A DNA stretch of 64,000 nucleotides. Origin: PLA3 sp964592235 (GTDB lineage Bacteria; Planctomycetota; Phycisphaerae; UBA1845; UTPLA1). Location of the stretch: assembly GCA_964592235.1 (NCBI GenBank), contig CAZQCF010000007.1:62001-126000 (forward strand), read 5' to 3'. Shown piece after piece: positions 24,964-33,110 of this stretch. A model generated the notes under the pieces. That model made no database searches, was not told the DNA's origin, and saw only the letters and a program-made list of their open reading frames with translations. Position numbers and translations under genes: made by a program. Position 1 is the stretch's first letter, and every line of letters starts with the position of its first letter.

Positions 24964-25701
24964 ATGCAGCACATGCTTCGGGCGATCATCTTCGATTTCG
25001 ACGGCGTCATTGCCGACACCGAGCCGCTGCACTTCGCGGCATTCGAGCGCGTCCTGCGCGATTCGCCGCTGGCCATCACACGCGAGGAATACTTCGCCCG
25101 CTACGTGGGCCTTTCGGATCGCGTCTTTCTCGAACGACTGGCTGCCGACCGGCGCGCGACCTCTGCCGGCGACTTCGCAGCAAGCGAACTGTCGCGCTAT
25201 TACGACGAAAAGTACCACGTTTACCTGGAGTTGGTCAGACAGGGCACGACGCTTATCGCGGGACTGCGCGAGTTTCTCGGTGACCTGCCCGCGAATCTGC
25301 CGGTCGCCATCTGCAGCGGCGCGCGGCGCCCGGAGATCGACCTGATCCTGTCGCAGCACGATCTCGCTTCGCGCTTCCCGATTATCATCTCATCCGAAGA
25401 TGTGCATTCGTCCAAGCCCGAGCCGCACGGCTACCTCATGACGCTGCACCGACTCCGCGCTAAGCATCTCTATGGCAACGAGAAATCACGCGACGTGGAC
25501 CCGGTCGAGGCGATGCCCGCGGACTCCTGCCTCGCCATCGAGGACAGCCCGCAGGGAATCCTCGCCGCGCGAGCAGCCGGCATGCGCACCCTTGCCATGC
25601 TGCCGTCGCACATCGGGTCGGACGTGTCGGCCGCGGACCTGCGCCGGGAGAACTTCCGCGGCCTGACGTGGGACGACCTTTGCTATCGGTTTGTATCGTG
25701 A
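24964..25701 (+). CDS. HAD-superfamily phosphatase, beta-phosphoglucomutase-like
   Basis: 245 residues. Motif I I-F-D-F-D-G-V-I-A-D-T-E-P provides the nucleophilic Asp, I-C-S-G-A is motif II, S-K-P-E-P is motif III with Lys, and A-I-E-D-S-P-Q-G is motif IV. An alpha-helical cap follows motif I, as in beta-phosphoglucomutase and sugar/phosphoglycolate phosphatases. ATGs at 24964 and 24973 are both possible. The substrate cannot be named. The next gene follows closely. Confidence 0.85.
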   Translation: MQHMLRAIIFDFDGVIADTEPLHFAAFERVLRDSPLAITREEYFARYVGLSDRVFLERLAADRRATSAGDFAASELSRYYDEKYHVYLELVRQGTTLIAGLREFLGDLPANLPVAICSGARRPEIDLILSQHDLASRFPIIISSEDVHSSKPEPHGYLMTLHRLRAKHLYGNEKSRDVDPVEAMPADSCLAIEDSPQGILAARAAGMRTLAMLPSHIGSDVSAADLRRENFRGLTWDDLCYRFVS

Positions 25702-25726
25702 AGTTAAGAAGCGCCGGCACGCACCG

Positions 25727-26428
25727 ATGATTCGCAACGTCGCACGAAACATATGGCAGATCAGCGGCTTTCCGGCCGCGGCGATCAACAGCTACCTTGT
25801 CGGGGACGGCGACCGGCAGATGCTCATTGACGCCGGTTCGAAGCTCGACCGGCGCGTGATCCTCCGACATCTGCGCGGCGCGGATGTCTCACTCGTGGCA
25901 CTCACCCATGTTCACCCCGATCACCAGGGTGCCGCCGTTGCCGTGTGCAATGCGTTCAATTGCCCGCTCGCCTGTCACGACGCGGACCGCCCGGCGATGG
26001 AGGGTCGCTCCCCCATGCTGCCCGACAATCGCCCGATTCGCTGGTCGAGCCGGTTCTTCGCCGGACCCGCGCGGCAGGTCGATCAAGCGCTGCGCGAAGG
26101 CGACAACGTGGCGGGTTTCCGCGTCATCGAAGCGCCTGGTCACACGCCGGGGCACGTCATCTTCTTCCGAGAGGCCGATCGCGTGGCCATCGCCGGCGAT
26201 CTCGCGACGAACTTGAACTTCCTAACGCTGCGGCCCGGGCTGCACCAGCCGCCGGCCTTCTTCAGCGTCGATCCGGCGCAGAACCGCGCGTCATTCAAGA
26301 AGCTTGTCGAGTTGAACCCCGCCGTGGTGCTGTTCGGCCACGGCCCCGCACTGCGCGACATGGTCGCCCTGCGCGCCTTTGCCCAGCGGCTGGAGCGCGG
26401 TCAGCGCGCGGCGTGCGAAGGCGCCTGA
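25727..26428 (+). CDS. Metallo-beta-lactamase-fold hydrolase, glyoxalase II-like
   Basis: 233 residues from ATG 25727; a TTG at 25691 overlaps the previous stop and is less likely. The metal motif T-H-V-H-P-D-H is present, with further ligands in G-H-T-P-G-H, A-G-D-L and F-G-H-G-P. These are consistent with a di-zinc hydrolase acting on thioesters, lactones or phosphoesters. It shares 28 bases of 3' sequence with the convergent phosphofructokinase gene. Confidence 0.85.
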   Translation: MIRNVARNIWQISGFPAAAINSYLVGDGDRQMLIDAGSKLDRRVILRHLRGADVSLVALTHVHPDHQGAAVAVCNAFNCPLACHDADRPAMEGRSPMLPDNRPIRWSSRFFAGPARQVDQALREGDNVAGFRVIEAPGHTPGHVIFFREADRVAIAGDLATNLNFLTLRPGLHQPPAFFSVDPAQNRASFKKLVELNPAVVLFGHGPALRDMVALRAFAQRLERGQRAACEGA

Positions 26429-27786
26429 ACTTCGTCGGCCGGAATCTCCATGCGACCAGTCGCCGGGCAGCGCTGGAGACGCGTTGCCGCGCGGCGGAAC
26501 TTCTTCCTGAACTCCGCCTCGTCCATCTTCGCGGCCGTCGACAACTTCGCGAGCATGACGGGGTTGTCCAGGTCCTCGCTCTCCAGCCGGATCATGTACG
26601 CCCGCGCGGTGCGATAGCCGTCGGAGTCGATATCGACCTGCCGGATGCGCGTGCGATTGGTCTGCGGATCGACCATGTCGCTGAACCGCATCGGCACCAA
26701 CTCATTGGACTGAATCGTGACCATGACGCCGACGGACAGGTCGATCTTCGGGTCGAGCAGGATGCGAATCGCCCCGTTGCCCAGTTCGCGGCAGTAGGCG
26801 ATGTCCAGCGGCGTCGGCGGGGCGCATCGCAACATATAGCCAATCGTCTGTGGAATGATCGTCAGGCTGTCGCTCCGCTCGCCGAACCGCCGCGTCAGCT
26901 CGTCGGTCAGCATGCGCGCCAGCGGAACCTCCGCCAGGCGCAGATGCCCCGCCGCGTCCATCGGCACCTTCTTGTTCAGCATGCGCTCCAGTTCCTCGCG
27001 GTCGCCCAGTCGATAGGCCAGGCCCTCCGCGACGATCGCCACGCCATCCACGCGCCCCATCGCCCGCCGCTTGATGATTGCACCCTCCAGCACGTCGGCG
27101 ATCTGCCCCAGCGTTACCGTCTCGGCGAACTCCTCGGGGATCAGCGTCAACGTCGCGCCCGTCGCCTTGCCCATTCCCAGCGCCAGAAACCCCGCGTGCC
27201 GCCCCATCGCCACGACGATGTACCAGCGGCCGGTCGTCTTCGCGTCTTCCATCAGATTCGCGATCAACTCGCTGCCCAGATGCCGCGCGGTATTAAAGCC
27301 AAATGTCGGGATATCACCCGGCAGTGGCAGGTCGTTATCAATCGTCTTGGGCACGTGCACCACGCGAATCCGCCCGTGGCTGCGCTCCGAGACAAACCGT
27401 GCCGACAGCGCCGTGTCGTCTCCCCCGATCGTCACAACGTGCGTCACCCCAAGCTCGGTGAAATGCCGCAACACGCGATCCACCTTTGCGTGGTCCGGCC
27501 GGACCGTCATGTCCTCGTCGAGCGCCGACTCATCGAGTAGCGTCGTCCGAGCGGTCCGCAGAATGGAGCCGCCGTCGAAATGAATCCGCGCGACGCGCGA
27601 AATGGTCAACTCCTCGGTGTGCCGCTCGGCGACGAATCGATCACTCGACAGATGCTTGAACCCATCGAGGATGCCGACGACCGTCATGCCCTTGTTGATC
27701 GCCTCAATGGTCGTCGCGCCGATGACGGCGTTGATCCCCGGCGCCGGACCGCCCCCCACGATGATCGCCAAGCGAGAATGAGCCAC
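26401..27786 (-). CDS. Pyrophosphate-type 6-phosphofructokinase
   Basis: 461 residues. The GTG start at 27786 has GAGGAG 8 bases upstream. Active-site features: G-G-G-P-A-P-G-I-N near the start, I-G-G-D-D-T, P-K-T-I-D-N-D-L and M-G-R-H-A-G. The Asp in G-G-D-D, and Lys in P-K-T-I-D-N-D where ATP enzymes have Gly, are the recognised determinants of PPi rather than ATP as phosphoryl donor. It converts fructose 6-phosphate to the 1,6-bisphosphate reversibly in glycolysis. A promoter with an operator-like palindrome precedes it. Confidence 0.9.
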   Translation of the reverse strand: MAHSRLAIIVGGGPAPGINAVIGATTIEAINKGMTVVGILDGFKHLSSDRFVAERHTEELTISRVARIHFDGGSILRTARTTLLDESALDEDMTVRPDHAKVDRVLRHFTELGVTHVVTIGGDDTALSARFVSERSHGRIRVVHVPKTIDNDLPLPGDIPTFGFNTARHLGSELIANLMEDAKTTGRWYIVVAMGRHAGFLALGMGKATGATLTLIPEEFAETVTLGQIADVLEGAIIKRRAMGRVDGVAIVAEGLAYRLGDREELERMLNKKVPMDAAGHLRLAEVPLARMLTDELTRRFGERSDSLTIIPQTIGYMLRCAPPTPLDIAYCRELGNGAIRILLDPKIDLSVGVMVTIQSNELVPMRFSDMVDPQTNRTRIRQVDIDSDGYRTARAYMIRLESEDLDNPVMLAKLSTAAKMDEAEFRKKFRRAATRLQRCPATGRMEIPADEVQAPSHAAR

Positions 27787-27813
27787 CTGCAAACTCCTCA
27801 ACCAAGCCAGTAA

Positions 27814-27827
27814 AACGGTTTACCGTT
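27814..27827. promoter_or_regulatory. Palindrome AACGGT-TT-ACCGTT in the phosphofructokinase leader
   Basis: A perfect 6-2-6 inverted repeat, 14 bases beyond the -10 of the phosphofructokinase promoter and 28 bases before its start codon. The position fits an operator that would block transcription. No matching copy was noticed elsewhere in the window. Confidence 0.5.
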
Positions 27828-27840
27828 ATCGAGAAACGGG

Positions 27841-27869
27841 ATTATAGCACAACGCTCGCAGCCCGTCAT
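27841..27869 (-). promoter_or_regulatory. Sigma-70-type promoter of the phosphofructokinase gene
   Basis: Minus strand: ATGACG (27869-27864), 17 bases, TATAAT (27846-27841). The -10 is a consensus match and the -35 matches 4 of 6. The -35 overlaps the last codons of the VOC-family gene. Confidence 0.65.
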
Positions 27870-28270
27870 CGTCCGGTGAAGACCGTCCGCCGGTCCACGA
27901 AGCATAGCTTGTTGCCGAACGGGTCGGCGACATAGAAAGACCGTTCGCCCCAGGGCCGCGTGGCGATCTTCCCGGCCGGGTCGCCGTGGACGTCGATTGT
28001 ATCGAACACCGCGCCCGCCTTCTGACAGGCGATGTACACCTGCTCCAGGTCATCGACCGCGAGGTAGAGATGCTCCGGCAGTGGCGTAGGGCGGCCATCG
28101 TCCCCGTCCGCCTTTGGGTCGTAACAGGCGAGGATCGTCCCGTCGCAATCGAAGTAATGGCGGCCGTCCGAAACGCGCAGGCCGGGCATGCCGAGTACTG
28201 CGGCGTAGAACGCAACGGCCAATTCGATATCCGCAACGGGGACGATAACGCGGTAGAGCTTTGGGTTCAT
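27866..28270 (-). CDS. VOC-superfamily (glyoxalase/dioxygenase fold) protein
   Basis: 134 residues. The ATG at 28270 has GGAGG 7 bases upstream. Two beta-alpha-beta-beta-beta modules are readable: Y-R-V-I-V-P-V-A-D-I-E-L-A-V-A-F-Y at the start and L-Y-L-A-V-D-D-L-E-Q-V...F-Y-V-A-D-P-F-G-N-K-L-C-F at the end. This is the VOC pattern with D-P-x-G-N. Single-domain members include glyoxalase I-like and antibiotic-binding proteins; the specific role is not determined. Confidence 0.85.
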   Translation of the reverse strand: MNPKLYRVIVPVADIELAVAFYAAVLGMPGLRVSDGRHYFDCDGTILACYDPKADGDDGRPTPLPEHLYLAVDDLEQVYIACQKAGAVFDTIDVHGDPAGKIATRPWGERSFYVADPFGNKLCFVDRRTVFTGR

Positions 28271-28304
28271 GCTGGGGCCTCCGCTGTGGTAGTGTACCGA
28301 CATC

Positions 28305-29651
28305 ATGGCTTTGTCGCTTGACGAGAAGCGTGAGATTCGCGTCACCTGCGCGCTGCTGATCCCGCCCTATCTGCGCGCCGAGATCGAGGCGCTGGGCTAT
28401 CAACTGATCGACGAGGGCCGCGCGTACGTCGAGCTTTTCGGCACCTTGCGCGACACGATGCGGCTGAACCTTCTCCTGCGCACTGCCCAGCATGTCCTTT
28501 GTCTGCTTAACCGGTTCGATTGCGACGGGCCGGACCAGCTCTATCGCGCCGTCAACGCCCTGCCCTGGGAGACCATCGTCGCAGCGGACGGTTATCTCAC
28601 GGTCAGCAGCAGCGTCAATCACCCGACGATCAACAGTTGGGCCTTCGCCAGCCTGAAGGTGAAGGACGCCATTGTCGACCGCATCGCGGACAAGATGGGT
28701 CGCCGGCCGGACAGCGGACCGGACCGCCGCGGCGTGGTCGTGCATCTGGAGTGGCACGGCGATCAGGCGGCGGTGTATCTCAATACGTCGGGGAACAAGT
28801 TGTCGGACCGGGGGTATCGGCGCATTCCGCACAAAGCGCCGATGGCCGAGACGCTGGCGGCGGCGGTGCTGATGGCCGCAGGCTACGACGGGCGCGGGGT
28901 GCTGGTGAACCCGATGTGCGGGAGCGGGACGCTGGCGATCGAGGCGGCGCTGATCGCGGCGGGCCGCGCGCCGGGGCTGCTGCGCAGCGATTACGGGCTG
29001 TTGCACGTGCTGGGGATGGACACGGAGGCATGGCAGGCGGCGCGGCGCGAGGCGGCGAAGGGGAACGCGGCGATCAAATCGCGAAACAAGACGGGCGGCT
29101 CAATTATCATTGCGAGCGACATCGACCCGGCGGCGCTGGCAGCGGCAAAGCAGAACGCGAAGACAGCCGGCGTGGATCACATGATTGAGTTCGCGCAGTG
29201 CGACTTCGCCGAGACGCGCGTGCCGGAGCTGGGTGGTACCGGCGTCCCGCCGGTATCCGAATCAGGCGAGACGCTTCTGCCACAGGGTACATTGAATAAT
29301 GCGAGCGCAAGTCCTGTTGCGAGTGCGCCGGCCGATGCGAAGGCGGCCATGCCTCGGCCGAGCGCGGAATCAACGTGTGCCCGCGGCATCGTGCTGCTGA
29401 ACCCCGAATACGGCGAGCGGATGGGGGATGAGAAGGCGCTGGAGGCGACGTACGCGCGGATCGGCGACTTCTTCAAGCAGCGTTGCGCCGGCTACACGGG
29501 CTTCATCTTCACCGGCAATCGCAACCTGGCCAAACACGTCGGCTTGCGCGCCAGCCGGCGCATCGAATTCTGGAACGCGCGGATCGACTGCCGCTTGATG
29601 CGCTATGAGATGTACAAAGGCACGCGCGAGGCGTATGGAAATGCCAAGTGA
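28305..29651 (+). CDS. THUMP-domain rRNA methyltransferase, RlmL/RlmK N-terminal-like, with in-frame repeat insert
   Basis: 448 residues. The N-terminal 160 residues are THUMP/ferredoxin-like. They are followed by a class I SAM methyltransferase: N-P-M-C-G-S-G-T-L-A-I-E-A-A-L is motif I and L-N-P-E-Y-G-E-R is the N-P-P-Y-type motif IV with E replacing the second P. The family methylates guanine N2 in 23S rRNA. Between motifs I and IV the protein carries an extra Gly/Pro/Ala/Ser stretch (about residues 309-357) starting G-G-T-G-V-P-P-V. Its DNA contains a dispersed palindrome. Family proteins have a short loop here, so the stretch looks like an insertion that kept the frame. Confidence 0.85.
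   Translation: MALSLDEKREIRVTCALLIPPYLRAEIEALGYQLIDEGRAYVELFGTLRDTMRLNLLLRTAQHVLCLLNRFDCDGPDQLYRAVNALPWETIVAADGYLTVSSSVNHPTINSWAFASLKVKDAIVDRIADKMGRRPDSGPDRRGVVVHLEWHGDQAAVYLNTSGNKLSDRGYRRIPHKAPMAETLAAAVLMAAGYDGRGVLVNPMCGSGTLAIEAALIAAGRAPGLLRSDYGLLHVLGMDTEAWQAARREAAKGNAAIKSRNKTGGSIIIASDIDPAALAAAKQNAKTAGVDHMIEFAQCDFAETRVPELGGTGVPPVSESGETLLPQGTLNNASASPVASAPADAKAAMPRPSAESTCARGIVLLNPEYGERMGDEKALEATYARIGDFFKQRCAGYTGFIFTGNRNLAKHVGLRASRRIEFWNARIDCRLMRYEMYKGTREAYGNAK
29237..29255. repeat. Dispersed palindrome TACCGGCG-N3-CGCCGGTA inside a methyltransferase gene
   Basis: Perfect 8-bp arms and a TCC loop. It encodes part of the G-T-G-V-P-P-V segment. Same family as 3668-3686. Confidence 0.8.
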
Positions 29652-29685
29652 AGGATTGCGAGTACTTGACGAATCGTCGCAGCTG

Positions 29686-30354
29686 TCAAGGAAATGGTAA
29701 TCGAAGTTGCTTGACCGGCCGAGCCGGGCGGCGAGTTCGCGAAAAGTGTCCAGCGGTTACGACCAATGTTGACCACGGGTCCAATCGGCTCTTGAGCTTG
29801 TCAAAATCACGAATTGGCATGAAATCCAGGCTTCTTAATCGAGATCGACCCGCGAACTCGGCCAGATCATGACTTCGTGATAATTCGAGCATTCGAGGAG
29901 CTACAGTGGCCTCGTAGACGAACCCAATATGCAAACAACCTGATGCGGTTTCCGGATCAATTGCAATGCCGACAAATGAGAGCGTCTTGATCTGTTCAAT
30001 GCCCAGTTCTTCATTCAATTCACGACGAACGCAACTTCGCAATGGCGAACTCGAAGAAGCATCCAAGTCGTCGACGTGTCCCCCCAACATTATTGTGAAC
30101 TTGCGCCGCAAGGCTGCGCGATTGCTCGACGATGCCCGTTGCAGGCAGAGTATCCCACGAGAACTTCGCACAAAAGCACAAGAGACAATTTGTCGTAATG
30201 TGTCGTCTGATTCAGCCTTCAATCGATCGACGTACGTCCCGTGGCACCGAATTACCTTCATTGTGTGGCGAATCGTATCCCGATCTGTATACAAAGCTCT
30301 GGCTGCGTACAATCCTCGTACGTCTCGAAAGGGTATCGTAAGCACTCTTGCCAT
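29686..30354 (-). CDS. Nudix-family hydrolase
   Basis: 222 residues. The Nudix region reads G-G-H-V-D-D-L-D then R-R-E-L-N-E-E-L-G-I, so the R-E-x-x-E-E-x-G-I half is intact. The spacer is longer than the classical G-x5-E-x7 and the first Glu is replaced by Asp. An N-terminal 60 residues and a basic C-terminal tail flank the fold. Nudix enzymes cleave nucleoside diphosphate-linked compounds. It follows the P-loop kinase by 21 bases on the same strand; both are visibly AT-richer than the neighbours, suggesting joint acquisition. Confidence 0.78.
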   Translation of the reverse strand: MARVLTIPFRDVRGLYAARALYTDRDTIRHTMKVIRCHGTYVDRLKAESDDTLRQIVSCAFVRSSRGILCLQRASSSNRAALRRKFTIMLGGHVDDLDASSSSPLRSCVRRELNEELGIEQIKTLSFVGIAIDPETASGCLHIGFVYEATVAPRMLELSRSHDLAEFAGRSRLRSLDFMPIRDFDKLKSRLDPWSTLVVTAGHFSRTRRPARPVKQLRLPFP

Positions 30355-30375
30355 GGCTATTTCTTGTCTCGATCG

Positions 30376-31095
30376 CTATTTGAGACGACTTTCGAAGAGA
30401 GACAATATGTCCATTGCCAACTCAAACGACGTCTGCTTAGGCTTTGTTCCCCGAGTTGTATTGACGGTTTTCAATGGATAATTTCCCAGCTTCGCTTTCA
30501 TCTTATCATATTGCGTCAGCAAATCCGAGAGCATTTTGGGGTTCATTGCGATGCCTCCCTTTACAGTCAGTTTTGAATCGGTTTCTCGCCTAAGCGAAGT
30601 GTCAGGACTGCATTCAAACAAATACACCCTGTTGATAAAATTCGACCATCGAGGATGCGTAGCGAACTGCTCGATCACGTCCAACTCGTGCCGCTCCAGT
30701 TCCTGCCTATCGCAAAGCAAACCCATCCAGGAAAGCGAATCAAAGGGCCCTCGGTCAAGAATCACCAGATCATGATGGTCCACGTTGTAATACGCGACGA
30801 GCAGCTCCGAAATCGCGTAATTGAGTGTCCAAGTATTGAACGCAACCAGATCTCGCTTCAGGTGATAGGGCGTTCGTTTGCTGGCGCCTTCCGTCGTAGC
30901 CCAGACCTTGAATCCCATGCGCTTGAAGAAATGAGTCAAGATGTCGATTGTCGTTGACTTGCCAGCCTTGGGGCTGCCAGCAAACTCAATGACGAGCGGA
31001 TTGAGTGGCTTCTCGCGCTTTCGAATACGCTCCAAGACGCGCGTCGCACTTCTTTCCAATGCACCAAGCGGCTGCTGTATCGGATTAGTTTTCAT
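30376..31095 (-). CDS. P-loop nucleoside/nucleotide kinase-like protein
   Basis: 239 residues. Walker A is G-S-P-K-A-G-K-S-T-T. V-I-L-D-R-G-P-F-D-S is the D-R-G/S motif of thymidylate and deoxynucleoside kinases and follows a hydrophobic Walker B strand. An R-R-E-T-D-S-K lid-like segment comes later. The match suggests phosphorylation of a nucleoside, nucleotide or a related small molecule. Pairing with a Nudix gene recurs in nucleotide-handling cassettes, but the substrate is unknown. Low GC and isolation from housekeeping genes suggest transfer. Confidence 0.75.
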   Translation of the reverse strand: MKTNPIQQPLGALERSATRVLERIRKREKPLNPLVIEFAGSPKAGKSTTIDILTHFFKRMGFKVWATTEGASKRTPYHLKRDLVAFNTWTLNYAISELLVAYYNVDHHDLVILDRGPFDSLSWMGLLCDRQELERHELDVIEQFATHPRWSNFINRVYLFECSPDTSLRRETDSKLTVKGGIAMNPKMLSDLLTQYDKMKAKLGNYPLKTVNTTRGTKPKQTSFELAMDILSLFESRLK

Positions 31096-31129
31096 GCCCG
31101 ATTATTATTACATGTTAGCGCCAAGATCG

Positions 31130-31759
31130 TCAATCATTGCTGAATTGCTTACTGTGATTTCTTTGCCCGACCTCCCCACCTATCACCCTCGCTTTGGCGC
31201 CTCGGTCAGTATTGATCCTGATTATCTCCCGCACGCAGCCGTCAAACTCCCTGCCGCATTCCGGGCACCGGCCCGGCTCCAGAGGCAGGCCGCGGAGCAG
31301 GTAGCCGCATTTCGTGCAAACGGGTACGCCTTGAGCAAGCAATTCGCTTCGCAACATCGACTGCATGCCCTTTCGGTGAAACCGGCGAATCAGCAGCACG
31401 GCGGCAAGAAGCATCACAATGAACGAGAGGGCCTTCTCCATCAGCGACGGCCATTGCACGAAGTGCATGGCGTACCGGCCGAAGAAGTAGACAGACATGC
31501 TGACCAGCCAGATCAGGCCGACGCCGACCCAGTAACTCCATTGATTCGGGCGGCCGGCATCCTTGGCGATTTGGCGCAGAGCGGCGCTGCGCTGCTCGTC
31601 GGAGTCAAAGTAACTCATTTCCGGCAGGCCGGCGAGCGTGAGATTCAGCGGGTTGAACCGGATGCGAGGCCGCGCGGACAACGAGGCGACTGGCTCGTGT
31701 CTGGAATCCGGCGACGCTTTGTTGCTTTCATCGGTGCTCGATGGTGGCTTGAGCGTCAT
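31130..31759 (-). CDS. Membrane protein with C-terminal zinc ribbon
   Basis: 209 residues. Two membrane segments (Y-W-V-G-V-G-L-I-W-L-V-S-M-S-V-Y-F and F-I-V-M-L-L-A-A-V-L-L-I) precede a ribbon V-C-T-K-C-G-Y-L-L-R-G-L...G-R-C-P-E-C-G. Four Cys can bind one zinc. Proteins with exactly this ribbon are abundant in Phycisphaerae-type planctomycetes; their function is not known to me. A second member is encoded at 45048-45683. Confidence 0.75.
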   Translation of the reverse strand: MTLKPPSSTDESNKASPDSRHEPVASLSARPRIRFNPLNLTLAGLPEMSYFDSDEQRSAALRQIAKDAGRPNQWSYWVGVGLIWLVSMSVYFFGRYAMHFVQWPSLMEKALSFIVMLLAAVLLIRRFHRKGMQSMLRSELLAQGVPVCTKCGYLLRGLPLEPGRCPECGREFDGCVREIIRINTDRGAKARVIGGEVGQRNHSKQFSND

Positions 31760-31836
31760 GGAACGAGACTCGTCTTCCGAACATGGCCGCCAGTTGCGGC
31801 GGCCGCACTATTCATCGGCGTCTCACAGCCCGCATC

Positions 31837-31861
31837 GTGCCACTGCTTGAAGCAGTGGCAC
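31837..31861. repeat. Dispersed palindrome GTGCCACTGCT-N3-AGCAGTGGCAC
   Basis: Perfect 11-bp arms with TGA loop in the 232-base gap upstream of the 31992 gene. Same family as 24896-24918. A second small hairpin (CTGCTG...CAGCAG) follows at about 31879-31896. Confidence 0.85.
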
Positions 31862-31991
31862 ACTCGGCGCTGGCTCATGCTGCTGCGGTTTCAGCAGTGC
31901 ACACAACAGTTAACGCTCCAACCCCAGTTCTGTCACGCGCTCACGCGTGCAGCCCGCCGCCGGTACAATCCCGACATTCGAAGGAGACCTC

Positions 31992-32366
31992 ATGGCGAAG
32001 CGTCACGGATCGAACGGCCGCAAGGGATCGAACGGGCGGCAGGCAACGAAGGACAAGGGCGTCATCGTGTCGTTTCGGGTGGACCGGCACCTGGCCGACG
32101 TGCTGAACCAGGTGCCCGACAAGTCGGCGTTCATTCGAGACATCATTCTGCGCAGTTTCTACGAGACGTGCCCGGTCTGCCGGGGACGCGGCGTCTTGCC
32201 GGCCGAGCTTTCGCGCTGGGCCGCCGGGCGACTGAAGGCCGACGCGTCCGTCGAGTGCTCGTGCTGCCTCTATAGCTATCCAAAGCAGACGCTCCCGGCG
32301 AAGCAGCGCAAGACGGCCGAGCCGCTGGTCTGTCCGCATTGCGAATCGCACGACCATCGGCATTGA
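31992..32366 (+). CDS. Small protein with ribbon-helix-helix-like N-terminus and Cys-rich zinc-binding C-terminus
   Basis: 124 residues. AAGGAG precedes the ATG by 5 bases and a TACAAT hexamer lies at 31964-31969. The basic N-terminus is followed by V-I-V-S-F-R-V-D-R-H-L-A-D-V-L...S-A-F-I-R-D-I-I-L-R. This has the strand-helix-helix layout and conserved R/L/I positions of RHH DNA-binding proteins. Next come C-P-V-C-x-G-x-G, C-S-C-C and C-P-H-C-E-S-H motifs. It could be a DNA-binding regulator stabilised by zinc; the RHH assignment is by eye. Confidence 0.6.
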   Translation: MAKRHGSNGRKGSNGRQATKDKGVIVSFRVDRHLADVLNQVPDKSAFIRDIILRSFYETCPVCRGRGVLPAELSRWAAGRLKADASVECSCCLYSYPKQTLPAKQRKTAEPLVCPHCESHDHRH

Positions 32367-32395
32367 GCGCGGCGGTTGGCGTACTTGTGATGGCG

Positions 32396-32452
32396 TGGCA
32401 TGGTCGCGATGGGCGGCATGCCCGCGATGGGTGGCATGGCCGCGGCCTTTGG
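32396..32452. repeat. Local 18-base tandem repeat
   Basis: Three imperfect copies of GGCATG-N2-CGCGATGGG/TG. In one frame it reads M-x-A-M-G-G repeats, which explains the spurious N-terminal extension available to the acetyltransferase gene downstream. Confidence 0.7.
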
Positions 32453-32492
32453 CGGCCATGCTCGAATGAACTTCCGACGGAGCATTACCGCC

Positions 32493-33017
32493 ATGTCTAA
32501 ACGACATCGCAAGTTCGACATTCACCCCGCTGCCGACGCGCGTGACTACGCCGATATCGGCGCGTTGATGCGCGAGTATCTCACCGAGCTTGGCGTCGAT
32601 CTTTGCTTTCAGGATTTCGAGGGCGAAGTCGCCGACCTGCCGCGCGCCTACGCCGCCCCGGACGGCGCGCTGCTCATCGCCCGCGATGCGACCGACGCGA
32701 TGGGCCAATCCTCCAACGCCGCCGGATGCTCCTCCGCCGCCGGATGCGTCGCCCTTCGCCGCGTTCGTGACACGCTCTGCGAGATGAAGCGGCTCTACGT
32801 CCAGCCCGCTCATCGCGGCAGCGGACTGGGCCGGCGACTCGTGGAGGCCGCGCTCGATCGTGCCCGCGAGATGGGCTTCTCGCGCGTGTGCCTCAACACC
32901 GTCGTGCCGAAGATGCCCGCCGCGGTTGCCCTGTATCGTTCGATGGGGTTTGTCGAGATCGAGCCGTTTGACTGTCACCCGGTCGAGGGGACGCTGGCGA
33001 TGGGGTTGGCCCTTTGA
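32493..33017 (+). CDS. GNAT-family N-acetyltransferase
   Basis: 174 residues from ATG 32493; ATG 32466 is an alternative. E-M-K-R-L-Y-V-Q-P-A-H-R-G-S-G-L-G-R-R-L is GNAT motif A with the acetyl-CoA loop. L-N-T-V-V-P-K-M-P-A-A-V-A-L-Y-R-S-M-G-F is motif B. Inside the fold, just before motif A, is a small internal duplication (A-A-G-C-S-S-A-A-G-C) that enlarges a loop. The substrate is unknown. Confidence 0.88.
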   Translation: MSKRHRKFDIHPAADARDYADIGALMREYLTELGVDLCFQDFEGEVADLPRAYAAPDGALLIARDATDAMGQSSNAAGCSSAAGCVALRRVRDTLCEMKRLYVQPAHRGSGLGRRLVEAALDRAREMGFSRVCLNTVVPKMPAAVALYRSMGFVEIEPFDCHPVEGTLAMGLAL

Positions 33018-33110
33018 TGAAACCTGCAAAGCCGTGCGGTTGTCGCGGCCGACGGCGTATGTTAGACTGCGGTGTAGGCGTGGCCGATTGTGTTCAGGAG
33101 GAGCATCGCC

